NCBI GenBank assembly: GCA_905198835.1
Contig: CAJKDY010000010.1
Location: 1 to 64,000, forward strand
Length of the DNA: 64,000 nt
DNA from: an uncultured Eubacteriales bacterium
GTDB taxonomy: Bacteria > Bacillota > Clostridia > Oscillospirales > Oscillospiraceae
Direction: 5' to 3'
Shown here: one piece after another, positions 50,339 through 57,920 of the stretch
How the letters are laid out: each line of letters begins with the position of its first letter
Numbering within the stretch: position 1 is the first letter of the stretch
Position numbers and translations under genes: made by a program
The notes under the pieces: model-generated
Told to the model about the DNA's origin: nothing
The model's database searches: none
What the model saw: only the letters and a program-made list of their open reading frames with translations

Positions 50339-51226
50339 ATGGGCAAGTCAAAGGTCTATTTCAGCAAGGTCATTACCCCCCAGCGGGTGCTGGAGCTTTA
50401 CAAGGCTCTGGGCCAGCCCCTCACCGGCAGGGTGTGCGCCAAGGTCCACTCCGGCGAGGAGGGCAACCAGAACTACCTCCACCCGGAGTTCTGGGCGCCG
50501 GTCATCCACGCTCTGGATGCCACGGTGGTGGAGTGCAACACCGCCTACGACGGCGCGCGCAACGAGACCGTCAAGCATCTCAAGCTGCTGGAGAGCCACG
50601 GCTGGAGCAAGTATTTCACCGTGGACCTGTTGGACGCCGAGGGTCCGGATCTGGCTCTGACCATTCCCGATGGCAAGGCCATCCGGGAAAACCGGGTGGG
50701 CAAGAACCTGAAGCACTATGACTCCATGGTGGTGCTGTCCCACTTCAAAGGCCACCCCATGGGCGGCTACGGCGGCGCGCTGAAACAGCTGTCCATCGGC
50801 TGCGCCTCCTCCGCGGGCAAGTGCCTGATCCACTCCGCCGGAGCCACCGACGACCAGAGCGTGGTCTGGGACCGCTGCGCCGAGCAAGACCGGTTCTGCG
50901 AGGCCATGGCCGACGCAGCCAAGAGCGTGGTAGACCTCTTTGGCGGCAAGGTGGTCTACCTCAACATCATGGCCAACCTCTCGGTGGACTGCGACTGCTG
51001 CGCGGTGGCCGAGGACCCCTGTATGGCGGATGTGGGCGTGCTGGCCAGTCTGGACCCGGTGGCCATCGATCAGGCCTGCGTCGATCTGGTCTACGCCTCC
51101 AACGATCCGGGCAAGGCCCACCTCATCGAGCGTATCGAAAGCCGCCACGGCATCCATACTATTGAAGCCGCCGCGGCTCTGGGCTTTGGCAGCCGGGAGT
51201 ACGAGCTGGTGGACTTGGATGGCTGA
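50339..51226 (+). CDS. DUF362-domain protein
   Basis: A 295-residue DUF362 protein. VCAKVHSGEEGNQNYLHPEF, VVLSHFKGHPMGGYGGALKQ and SVDCDCCAVAEDPCMADVGV followed by LDPVAIDQACVDLVY are the family hallmarks; the cysteine group (CDCC ... C) may bind a metal or cluster. No separate ferredoxin domain is fused. Function in the family is unknown, though many members are redox-linked. ATG at 50339 with GGAAGAGA upstream. The DUF3842 gene starts inside its last codons, and a bile salt hydrolase follows: one three-gene unit. Confidence 0.85.
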   Translation: MGKSKVYFSKVITPQRVLELYKALGQPLTGRVCAKVHSGEEGNQNYLHPEFWAPVIHALDATVVECNTAYDGARNETVKHLKLLESHGWSKYFTVDLLDAEGPDLALTIPDGKAIRENRVGKNLKHYDSMVVLSHFKGHPMGGYGGALKQLSIGCASSAGKCLIHSAGATDDQSVVWDRCAEQDRFCEAMADAAKSVVDLFGGKVVYLNIMANLSVDCDCCAVAEDPCMADVGVLASLDPVAIDQACVDLVYASNDPGKAHLIERIESRHGIHTIEAAAALGFGSREYELVDLDG

Positions 51227-51647
51227 GCGGCTTGTCTTGGTGCTGGACGGCCAGGGCGGCGGCATGGGCGCCCAGCTCATCCGCCAGCTGCTGCCCGGTC
51301 TGCCGGAGGACTGCCGCCTTCTGTGCGTGGGCACCAACGCCCTGGCCACCGGCGCTATGCTGAAGGCGGGTGCCCCCAAGGGCGCTACGGGCGAAAACGC
51401 CGTGATCTACAACGCCGCCCGGGCCAACGTGATCCTGGGGCCCATTGGCCTCATTCTGGCCAACGGCATTTTGGGCGAAGTCTCTCCCGCCATGGCCGCG
51501 GCGGTGTCGGGGGCGACGTGCCCCAAGGTGCTGGTGCCCTCCAACGCCTGCGGCGTCATCATTACGGGCGTGCAGGAGCAAAAGCTGGACGAACACATCC
51601 GCCTGGCCGTGGTCAGAGCCCTGGAACTGCTGGCGCAACATCCATGA
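51219..51647 (+). CDS. DUF3842-family protein
   Basis: A 142-residue protein of the DUF3842 type: LVLVLDGQGGGMGAQLIRQL at the start, VGTNALATGAMLKAGAPKGA, and VSGATCPKVLVPSNACGVII toward the end. It looks like a nucleotide-binding Rossmann-like fold. Function unknown. It overlaps the DUF362 gene by 8 bases and has only a weak ribosome binding site, consistent with coupling. The bile salt hydrolase starts 16 bases downstream. Confidence 0.8.
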   Translation: MAERLVLVLDGQGGGMGAQLIRQLLPGLPEDCRLLCVGTNALATGAMLKAGAPKGATGENAVIYNAARANVILGPIGLILANGILGEVSPAMAAAVSGATCPKVLVPSNACGVIITGVQEQKLDEHIRLAVVRALELLAQHP

Positions 51648-51663
51648 TGGGAGGTCTCTTTTC

Positions 51664-52641
51664 ATGTGTACTGCCGTCACCTACCTGACCGATTCCTTTT
51701 ACTTTGGCCGGAATCTGGACTTGGAGTATAACTACGACGAGTCTGTGACCGTGCTGCCCAGACGTTACCCACTGGTATTCCGCAAGGCCAAGGCCCTGCA
51801 AAGTCACTACGCCATGATCGGCATGAGCTATGTCAAGGACGGCTATCCCCTTTTTTACGAGGCCACCAATGAAAAGGGCCTTTCCATGGCGGGGCTGAAC
51901 TTCGTGGGCAACGCGGTGTACTCCGCCGAGGAAGTCCCCGGCAAGGACAACATTGCCTCCTTTGAGTTCATTCCCTGGATGCTGGGCCAGTGTGACTGCA
52001 TGGCCGACGTCCGCACTCTGCTGGGGCGGGTCAACCTACTGCAAACCAGCTTCGCCGCCGATCTGCCTCCCGCCCAGCTCCACTGGATGATCGCCAGCCG
52101 GGAGGGCTGCTTTGTGGTGGAGTCCACCGCCGACGGCCTTCACATCTATGACGACCCCATGGGCGTACTCACCAACAACCCGCCCTTCCCCTACCACGCC
52201 CAGAATCTGAGCAACTATATGTGCCTTTCCAACCAGCCCCCCACCAACCACTTTTGCCAGAGCCTGAAGTTGGAGCCATACAGCCGGGGCATGGGCGCTC
52301 TGGGCCTGCCCGGCGACCTCTCCTCCTCCTCCCGCTTTGTCCGGGCCGCCTTCACCCGGGCCAACGCCCGCTCGGGCCGGGACGAGGCGGAGAGCGTGAC
52401 CCAGTTTTTCCACATTCTCCAAAGCGTCTCCATGGCCCGGGGCTGTATCGACATGGGCCATGGACAGTTTGAGACCACCGTCTACTCCTGCTGCTGTAAC
52501 GCCGATACCGGCGTCTACTACTACACCACCTATGCAAACGGCGGCCTGACGGCGGTGGATATGCGCCGCGAGGACCTGGAGGGAGCCTCCCCCGTCTCCT
52601 ATCCCATGCTCCATGAGACGGTCATCCACCGGCAAAACTGA
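51664..52641 (+). CDS. bsh: Choloylglycine (bile salt) hydrolase
   Basis: A 325-residue Ntn-hydrolase. Cys2 becomes the N-terminal nucleophile after Met removal; R16 and D19 (YFGRNLDLEYNY), N79 (NEKGLSMAGLNF), N171 (GVLTNNPPFPYH) and R224 (LSSSSRFVRAAF) match the known active-site set C, R, D, N, N, R of bile salt hydrolases, shifted by a few residues. The enzyme cuts glycine or taurine from conjugated bile salts, a gut-adapted trait; penicillin V acylases share the fold but lack some of these contacts. GGGAGG lies 9 bases before the ATG. No signal peptide, so cytoplasmic. Third gene of the DUF362 unit. Confidence 0.92.
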   Translation: MCTAVTYLTDSFYFGRNLDLEYNYDESVTVLPRRYPLVFRKAKALQSHYAMIGMSYVKDGYPLFYEATNEKGLSMAGLNFVGNAVYSAEEVPGKDNIASFEFIPWMLGQCDCMADVRTLLGRVNLLQTSFAADLPPAQLHWMIASREGCFVVESTADGLHIYDDPMGVLTNNPPFPYHAQNLSNYMCLSNQPPTNHFCQSLKLEPYSRGMGALGLPGDLSSSSRFVRAAFTRANARSGRDEAESVTQFFHILQSVSMARGCIDMGHGQFETTVYSCCCNADTGVYYYTTYANGGLTAVDMRREDLEGASPVSYPMLHETVIHRQN

Positions 52642-52652
52642 ACGAAATGCGT

Positions 52653-52689
52653 AAAAGAGCGGCGTCCCGCGGGACGCCGCTCTTATTTT
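52653..52689. terminator. Bidirectional terminator
   Basis: AAAGAGCGGCGTCCC / GGGACGCCGCTCTT hairpin between the convergent bsh and phosphoesterase genes. Confidence 0.87.
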
Positions 52690-53899
52690 AGCCCTCCGAG
52701 AAGGTCAAATGGATGACGCTGATGTCGGGGGCGGTGCCCACGCGCATATTGGGACCGTAGAGCCCTACTCCCGCCGTGACCACGCTGTGCATGCCGTCCT
52801 TATTAAGATAGCCGCAGTCGTTTTCCCACATCCAGTCCACCGCGAGGGTCAGCGGGAAGAGCTGGCCGTCGTGGGTGTGGCCGGACAGGTCCACATCCAC
52901 CCCCGCCCGGGCCAACTCGCCTAGCTCATAGGGCTCATGGTCCAGGACGATGATGGGCTTGCTCCGGTCCAAGTCAGCGGTGATCTGCTCCGGGGTCTTG
53001 CGCTGGACAATGCCCCGGCCAGGATGGCGGAAATCGGGCCTGCCATAGAGGTAGAAGCTATTGTCGATCAGCACGCCCTCATCCCGCAGCAGCGTCACCC
53101 CCGCCCGCTCCAGGAACTCGTCCATCCGCGGGTCGCTGGTCTTAGACTCCATGGGCGGCGTGGCGGCAAAACCACCCACCACGATCTCCTTCACATCATG
53201 GTTGCCGTAGCAGGCGTAGAGACCGTACTTGCTCTCGATACGCTGAAACTCGGCCAGCAGGGCGTCGGGGTCGTCCAAGCGGTCATAGTCGTTGTCAAAA
53301 ATATCCCCGGCGAAGACCACCAGGTCCGGATGCTGGGCGTTGATCTTGTCCACCATCTGGCGAATGTGGCTCAGACCGATATTGTAGCCCATGTGGAGGT
53401 CAGCGCACAAGACGATATTGAGCTGGCCCAGCGCCCCGGCGGTCTTGGCCACAGCCAGGTCAAAGCTCTTGACCCGGATGATCCGGGCGTTGATGGTGCC
53501 GCCGACAGTCACCGCGGCGATGATGGCGATGCACAGCGCGCCGGCAATCACATGGGCCCTGCGGGTGCGAAGGCCAGTGGGCTTTTTCCGCAGTTTCTCC
53601 ACGGCCATCACCGTCAGCCGCACCAGGTCCGCCACCGCCAGCGACAGCCCCGCGTAGAGGCACATTCCATACCAGAAGTTGCCCACCCGGACGTAGGCCG
53701 CCTTCAGCGCGCTGCCACCGGGCAGAAAGGCGGAGACGATCACTGCGGTGGAGAGAAATAAAAACAAGACGATGGCGGGCACCCGCACCCGCTTTTTCCG
53801 GGTGTAGAGAGTCACATTTTTCAGCCAGGTCAGCAGCCGGAAGAGGAAGTATCCGTTGAGGGCCGCATAGCCAAGGCCCATGGCGATCAAAACCAGCAT
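52688..53899 (-). CDS. Membrane-anchored metallophosphoesterase (YkuE-like)
   Basis: A 403-residue protein. Four N-terminal membrane spans (about 3-20, 42-60, 72-92, 118-138) precede a calcineurin-like phosphoesterase domain with the metal ligands DLHMG, GDIFDND, GNHD and GHTHDGQLFPLT in order. Such enzymes hydrolyse phosphodiesters or pyrophosphates; YkuE relatives act at the membrane, some on lipid intermediates. AAGAAGGG precedes the ATG. It is the last gene of a three-gene minus-strand unit with the TlpA lipoprotein and DUF975 gene. Confidence 0.87.
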   Translation of the reverse strand: MLVLIAMGLGYAALNGYFLFRLLTWLKNVTLYTRKKRVRVPAIVLFLFLSTAVIVSAFLPGGSALKAAYVRVGNFWYGMCLYAGLSLAVADLVRLTVMAVEKLRKKPTGLRTRRAHVIAGALCIAIIAAVTVGGTINARIIRVKSFDLAVAKTAGALGQLNIVLCADLHMGYNIGLSHIRQMVDKINAQHPDLVVFAGDIFDNDYDRLDDPDALLAEFQRIESKYGLYACYGNHDVKEIVVGGFAATPPMESKTSDPRMDEFLERAGVTLLRDEGVLIDNSFYLYGRPDFRHPGRGIVQRKTPEQITADLDRSKPIIVLDHEPYELGELARAGVDVDLSGHTHDGQLFPLTLAVDWMWENDCGYLNKDGMHSVVTAGVGLYGPNMRVGTAPDISVIHLTFSEG

Positions 53900-53928
53900 T
53901 CAGGTCCCTTCTTTCCTCGCGGGGAGCT

Positions 53929-54504
53929 TTACTGTCCCAGGTAATCGGCCACAGCCTGCTGATAGAGCGCTACGTCGGCTCCTACGATAGGCTCGCCGAT
54001 GACTGCGCCCTGGCTGTCCACCAAAAGGGTGGTGGGCACAAACTGGAACTGGCTCAGAAACTCCTCCATGGAGGGATCGGCGGCCAGGTTCACAAAGTCC
54101 GCGCCGCTATCTTGCAAAATGGTCTTGGCCTGGTCTAAGGTGGCGTCGTCCCCGGCGTAGTAGTCGCAGACGATGCCCAGAAGCTGGACGTTGTCCTCCA
54201 TCTCCCTGGCCCAGTCTCCAAGCTCGGGCATCTCGCCGATGCAGGGCGGGCAGAAGGTGCCCCAGATGTTGACCACCGTCACGTCCGCCTGGCCGAAGAC
54301 CTCCTGGGTCACGGTGTTGCCGCTGAGGTCCACGGTGGTGAAGTCCGGGACGCTCTGGCCCGCGCTCTGGTCGTCGCCGGAGGGGTCGGCGACCTCCACG
54401 CCGGGGCTGGGCGTCGCCTCCGCGTCGGAGGCCGGGTCCTTGCTGGCGCAGCCGCTCAGCAGAGCTAGGCACAGCAGCGCGCTCATCCATTTTGTCCACT
54501 TCAT
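53929..54504 (-). CDS. TlpA/ResA-like thiol-disulfide lipoprotein
   Basis: A 191-residue lipoprotein. Lipobox LSGC (cysteine near residue 19), an acidic linker, then a thioredoxin-fold domain with the redox motif WGTFCPPCIGEMPE and the cis-proline in FVPTTLLVDSQG. ResA/TlpA proteins reduce or oxidise disulfides outside the membrane, for example during cytochrome maturation or sporulation. The ATG at 54504 is 9 bases after AAGGAG; the ATG at 54513 abuts it. It sits between the DUF975 and phosphoesterase genes. Confidence 0.88.
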   Translation of the reverse strand: MKWTKWMSALLCLALLSGCASKDPASDAEATPSPGVEVADPSGDDQSAGQSVPDFTTVDLSGNTVTQEVFGQADVTVVNIWGTFCPPCIGEMPELGDWAREMEDNVQLLGIVCDYYAGDDATLDQAKTILQDSGADFVNLAADPSMEEFLSQFQFVPTTLLVDSQGAVIGEPIVGADVALYQQAVADYLGQ

Positions 54505-54520
54505 GGTTTCCATCTCCTTT

Positions 54521-56293
54521 TTATCGTACCGCTATGCGCGCCACTCCGGCGGTAATGTCGGTGATGCCCGGGCCCACGTTGGGTACGAGGGCCGACCACA
54601 GCTGGTCTGCCAAAAAGAGCGCCACCAGCGCCACGCACATCGCCGTCAGCACCCGCCTTGGCAGCCGTCTGAGCAAGTTATCCAGCCACGGCGCCAGGGC
54701 GTATACCGCCGCCATTCCGGCAATACCGAAGGCCAGCAGCCCTTCGGCGCTGATTCGGTCATGGAGGTTCAAAAAGTAGCCCACATAGTCCCACCACCGC
54801 TGGCCGTGGACCAGCTCCAGATAGAGCCCCGTGCCGTATTCCAGCACGCCGCACAGCGCAATGGCCGCGAAAAACTCCAGCGCCGGGCGGGTCCGAAAGC
54901 GGTAGAGCGCCAGCAGGATCATACACGCCCCCGAGCCGTAAATGGGCAGCCACGGGCCATGGAGCACGCCCCGGTTGATGAACTGGCCCGTGTCCACAGA
55001 GGTATAGAACACCTCCCACAGCCAGCCCGCCATGGAAAAGGCAAAAAACAGCGCCACCACCGACCAAAGTCCGTAGCACCGCACCGGGTCTGTGTCCACC
55101 GCCTGGTCCTTTTCCGGCTTGTGGGGGGCCAGCCGGGCGGGATATTGCAAGCCCCGCGCCTCCAGCCGGACGGGGGCCAGCCGGGCCCGGTCCTCCAGGG
55201 CCTGGGCATAGGCCAGCTCCCGGGGGCCCTGCCGCAGCAGCAGTCCAAAATTCCGGGCCGCCCAGCCCACGGTCCCGGCGAGCCGGGGCAGCGGCTCCTC
55301 GGCGGGCAGATCGCCGTAGGCGCTGCTGAGCGCGCCCTCCTCCGGCACGTCAAAGAGCCAGGGATCGTTCAGCAACGCCCGGTCCTCCGGGTGCCCGGCC
55401 AGCCACTGGGCCCGCAGCGCGGTGTAATAGTGGGCCAGAGCCGCCTGACGATAGGGCCGGGACCAGAGCGCGCCGGACAGGCCGAAGGTGGCCACGCTCA
55501 GGACCTTCCACCCCAAAAAGCTCAGCTCGAAGCGGAAAAGGTCCCCCTTGTGCCCGGCCATCATCCGCTCAGACAGCGCCATGGCCTGCCGCCGGTCCAG
55601 GCCAGGGTTTTCCGCCAGCAGATAGGGCACGGGGAAATAGGCGCAGTAGCGCGCCACACCGCCCACCACCGTCAGGCTCCACAGCGCCACCGCCAGCGTC
55701 CGCGCGGCCATGCACCAGGCCACACGGCCCAGGCGCTTCACCCTGCCCAGCCAGAAGAGCCGCCCGCCGGGGACCTTTTGGTAGATCCGGCACTCCAGCG
55801 CCATGCGGCACACAAGCACCCGGTAGACGCCCTTGAGAAATACCCATACAAAAAGGATCAAGGCCCCGCACAACAGCGCCAGCAAAATAAGCCCCGCCGT
55901 CTGTGAGAGCGTCAGCGCCGCCAGCGGCTCCAAAGCGTCCGCCATATACGCGCCCGACTGCAGCTTATTGAGCCACCGGGCGATCTCTCCCCGGCTGCGG
56001 CCCAGTATCGCCCCGCCACTCTGGGCCAATTCCTCTTCCTGCGCGTAAAACTGCTCCGCCGCGCCCTGGGGGTCCTGGGCCAGCTGGATAAGCCGCCGGG
56101 CCATATCCCACTCCATCGGCAGCGCCGCGGTCTCCAGGGTGGGCAGGCTTTGGGTCCGCAGGGTCTTGGCCGCCGTTACCGACGCCGCCCATTCCCCGCC
56201 CAGCAGCGCCCCCAGCAGACACAGCCCCACCAGCAGCGCCCAATGGCCCCGGAGGGTCCGCCGGGCCGCAGTCTTGGCCTCTTTTCTTGTCAC
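54521..56293 (-). CDS. DUF975/CmpB-type putative ABC permease fusion
   Basis: A 590-residue membrane protein. The N-terminal half (about 1-260) resembles DUF975: it begins TRKEAKTAARRTLRGHWALL and has spans near 16-35, 118-140 and 180-205, with SERMMAGHKGDLFRFELSFL, the family signature. After a Pro-rich cytoplasmic stretch (about 300-400) the C-terminal half is like the CmpB-type putative permease: FFAFSMAGWLWEVFYTSVDT, FINRGVLHGPWLPIYGSGAC and LCGVLEYGTGLYLELVHGQR. These two families are usually separate proteins. The GTG at 56293 has GGAG 7 bases upstream. Function unknown; an envelope role is likely given its neighbours. A tRNA-Arg lies just upstream. Confidence 0.82.
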   Translation of the reverse strand: MTRKEAKTAARRTLRGHWALLVGLCLLGALLGGEWAASVTAAKTLRTQSLPTLETAALPMEWDMARRLIQLAQDPQGAAEQFYAQEEELAQSGGAILGRSRGEIARWLNKLQSGAYMADALEPLAALTLSQTAGLILLALLCGALILFVWVFLKGVYRVLVCRMALECRIYQKVPGGRLFWLGRVKRLGRVAWCMAARTLAVALWSLTVVGGVARYCAYFPVPYLLAENPGLDRRQAMALSERMMAGHKGDLFRFELSFLGWKVLSVATFGLSGALWSRPYRQAALAHYYTALRAQWLAGHPEDRALLNDPWLFDVPEEGALSSAYGDLPAEEPLPRLAGTVGWAARNFGLLLRQGPRELAYAQALEDRARLAPVRLEARGLQYPARLAPHKPEKDQAVDTDPVRCYGLWSVVALFFAFSMAGWLWEVFYTSVDTGQFINRGVLHGPWLPIYGSGACMILLALYRFRTRPALEFFAAIALCGVLEYGTGLYLELVHGQRWWDYVGYFLNLHDRISAEGLLAFGIAGMAAVYALAPWLDNLLRRLPRRVLTAMCVALVALFLADQLWSALVPNVGPGITDITAGVARIAVR

Positions 56294-56316
56294 GGCGGCT
56301 CCAGCCCCCTTTGCCC

Positions 56317-56361
56317 TAAAAGAAGCCCCGTGGGGTCCGCGGATCATGGCGCCCCACGGGG
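56317..56361 (-). terminator. Probable terminator of tRNA-Arg
   Basis: CCCCGTGGGG / CCCCACGGGGC arms with a 16-base loop; the minus strand continues TTCTTTTA. It also lies in the leader of the DUF975 gene. Confidence 0.7.
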
Positions 56362-56372
56362 TCTATAGATCA

Positions 56373-56449
56373 TGGCACCCTCGACGCGATTCGAACGCGT
56401 GACCTTCCGCTTAGGAGGCGGACGCTCTATCCAGCTGAGCTACGAAGGC
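56373..56449 (-). tRNA. tRNA-Arg(CCT), CCA encoded
   Basis: Reading the minus strand: acceptor GCCTTCG/CGAGGGT (with G-T and T-G pairs), D-arm GCTCAGCTGGATAGAGC, anticodon stem TCCGC/GCGGA with loop CTCCTAA (anticodon CCT, reading AGG), T-arm ACGCGTTCGAATCGCGT, discriminator G, encoded CCA. Confidence 0.94.
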
Positions 56450-56459
56450 ATACGCTGGC

Positions 56460-56488
56460 ATTGTACCACATTTGTCCACCGCTTTCAA
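56460..56488 (-). promoter_or_regulatory. Promoter of tRNA-Arg
   Basis: Minus strand TTGAAA (56488-56483), 17-base spacer, TACAAT (56465-56460). Confidence 0.7.
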
Positions 56489-56529
56489 GTCGGCAGGAGA
56501 AGAAAAAACACAATTTTCAAACAAGGCTC

Positions 56530-56558
56530 TTGACACCGGCGGGAAAAGGCGATATACT
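56530..56558 (+). promoter_or_regulatory. Promoter of tRNA-Val
   Basis: TTGACA (56530-56535), 17-base spacer, TATACT (56553-56558). Confidence 0.78.
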
Positions 56559-56571
56559 ATACAAGCTGTTC

Positions 56572-56648
56572 GGACGATTAGCTCAGCTGGTATGAGCATC
56601 CGCTTGACGTGCGGGAGGTCACAGGTTCAAGTCCTGTATCGTCCACCA
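56572..56648 (+). tRNA. tRNA-Val(GAC), CCA encoded
   Basis: Acceptor GGACGAT/ATCGTCC, D-arm GCTCAGCTGGTATGAGC, anticodon stem TCCGC/GCGGG with loop TTGACGT (anticodon GAC, reading GTC), T-arm CACAGGTTCAAGTCCTGT, discriminator A, encoded CCA. Divergent from tRNA-Arg. Confidence 0.94.
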
Positions 56649-56651
56649 GAT

Positions 56652-56688
56652 AAGAACGCCGGCTTGTTAGCAAGCCGGCGTTCTTTTC
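56652..56688 (+). terminator. Terminator of tRNA-Val
   Basis: AAGAACGCCGGCTTG / CAAGCCGGCGTTCTT with a 4-base loop and T run. Its arms differ by one base from those of the terminator at 57765-57806. Confidence 0.9.
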
Positions 56689-56719
56689 TCCAGCGGCGGC
56701 GTTTTGGATATGGTAGAAC

Positions 56720-56748
56720 TTGACAATGCTTTTTGGGCTTTGTATAAT
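56720..56748 (+). promoter_or_regulatory. Promoter of the two-gene membrane module
   Basis: TTGACA (56720-56725), 17-base spacer, TATAAT (56743-56748): full consensus. Confidence 0.83.
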
Positions 56749-56780
56749 GGAGTGCGCAATTGGTCGAAAGGAGAGAGAGC

Positions 56781-57221
56781 ATGCAGCGGGTCTATCAACG
56801 CAGCATGACAACACTGGTGTACCATTCGTTGATTGCTCTGGTGGCGTCTGTATTTGTCTTTGTGATCACTTACTCTCTGACCCATACCACATGGATCGCC
56901 GGACTGATCGCTTTGGCCGTCTTAGCTGTCGCCGCTGGCATGATCCTTTCCGGCGCGAAACTTCAAATCATTGTAGATGATACCAGTGTCACCTTCGTGG
57001 AAAAAAGAAAGACCCACCGCCATGAGCTTGCCCAATGCTCCTTTTCCTCTGTGATACGGGACAATTCAGACCTCACCCTTACGGTTTGTGACGGTGGAGA
57101 GAGTTACTTTTACGATTGTTCACACATCGGCTTGGGCCAGTATCAACGCCTTTTGGAGGACCTTGGCGTGGCCGGTGAAAAGCTGGAGGTTCGGAAAATC
57201 GAGACAAGAAAGGAACGGTAA
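56781..57221 (+). CDS. Membrane protein with bacterial-PH-like domain
   Basis: A 146-residue protein with two membrane spans close together (about 16-36, SLIALVASVFVFVITYSL, and 42-62, IAGLIALAVLAVAAGMILSG), then a soluble beta-rich domain (LQIIVDDTSVTFVEKRKTHR onwards) that resembles the bacterial PH domains that follow paired spans. This is a structural impression, not a firm match. The ATG at 56781 has AAAGGAGAG upstream. The next gene starts 2 bases after its stop. GC is lower than in neighbours. Confidence 0.65.
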   Translation: MQRVYQRSMTTLVYHSLIALVASVFVFVITYSLTHTTWIAGLIALAVLAVAAGMILSGAKLQIIVDDTSVTFVEKRKTHRHELAQCSFSSVIRDNSDLTLTVCDGGESYFYDCSHIGLGQYQRLLEDLGVAGEKLEVRKIETRKER

Positions 57222-57223
57222 AC

Positions 57224-57676
57224 ATGGAATATTTGATGGAATCTCTCAAAGCTCTTCCCTGGTGGGCGTTTTTGATCGCGGGATTTGCGGTGGTATACTT
57301 CATTGTATACCTCATTTACATTGGAAAGCGGAGCGGAAAGAAAAACGCCTTCCGGGAGGAACATCCCGAGGTCTCCTCAGTGTACGCGGAGTCCGCGATC
57401 AAGGGGATCAAGTCCGTGCAGATCACGATCTTGAAGGTTGACGGCGCCGCTTACACGGAATACTATCCCGAGGGCACAAAGCAGGTCTATTTGCTGCTGC
57501 CCGGTAAGCACGTTCTTGAGGTACAGGCCATGACCCAGCGCCCCGGCGTGATGTACAAGAATGTCATGGAGACCTTTGGCCCCGAGAAGATCGAGGTCGA
57601 AGTGGGCGTGAGCAAGAAGTATACCGTTGGCTTCGATACCAAGCAAAAGGAATTTACCTTTACCGAAATGGCTTAA
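57224..57676 (+). CDS. Hypothetical single-span membrane protein
   Basis: A 150-residue protein with one membrane span (about 12-33, PWWAFLIAGFAVVYFIVYLI), a basic stop-transfer (GKRSGKKNAF) and a beta-rich domain (about 60-150) containing GTKQVYLLLPGKHVLEVQA and VGVSKKYTVGFDTKQKEFTF. The GKHVLEV pattern resembles PEGA/carboxypeptidase-regulatory-like folds. No name can be given. Cotranscribed with the preceding gene; terminator at 57765. Confidence 0.65.
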   Translation: MEYLMESLKALPWWAFLIAGFAVVYFIVYLIYIGKRSGKKNAFREEHPEVSSVYAESAIKGIKSVQITILKVDGAAYTEYYPEGTKQVYLLLPGKHVLEVQAMTQRPGVMYKNVMETFGPEKIEVEVGVSKKYTVGFDTKQKEFTFTEMA

Positions 57677-57764
57677 ATAATTGAGGCCCCTCCGATATGG
57701 GGCGCGTGATCCCCAAATGGGGCGCAGGCCAAATTGTATGGGAATTTGGATACAACACCAAATT

Positions 57765-57806
57765 AAGAACGACGGCTTGATGACAAGCCGTCGTTCTTAT
57801 TTTTTT
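57765..57806 (+). terminator. Terminator of the two-gene membrane module
   Basis: AAGAACGACGGCTTG / CAAGCCGTCGTTCTT with a 4-base loop, then TATTTTTTT. Confidence 0.9.
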
Positions 57807-57920
57807 CCTCCGAAACGCTTACGGTGGCTTTTTCCGCTTCGGCTGGGGTAAATTGGTTTTGTTTGACCTTTGCGGGGCAGACTATATACCAAACGCCGAA
57901 AAGGGAGGGGTCTTGCGTCT

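Noticed and set aside
54173..55906. 577-codon open frame on the plus strand
   Set aside because: Antisense to the TlpA and DUF975 genes; Arg/Gln/His-rich shadow.
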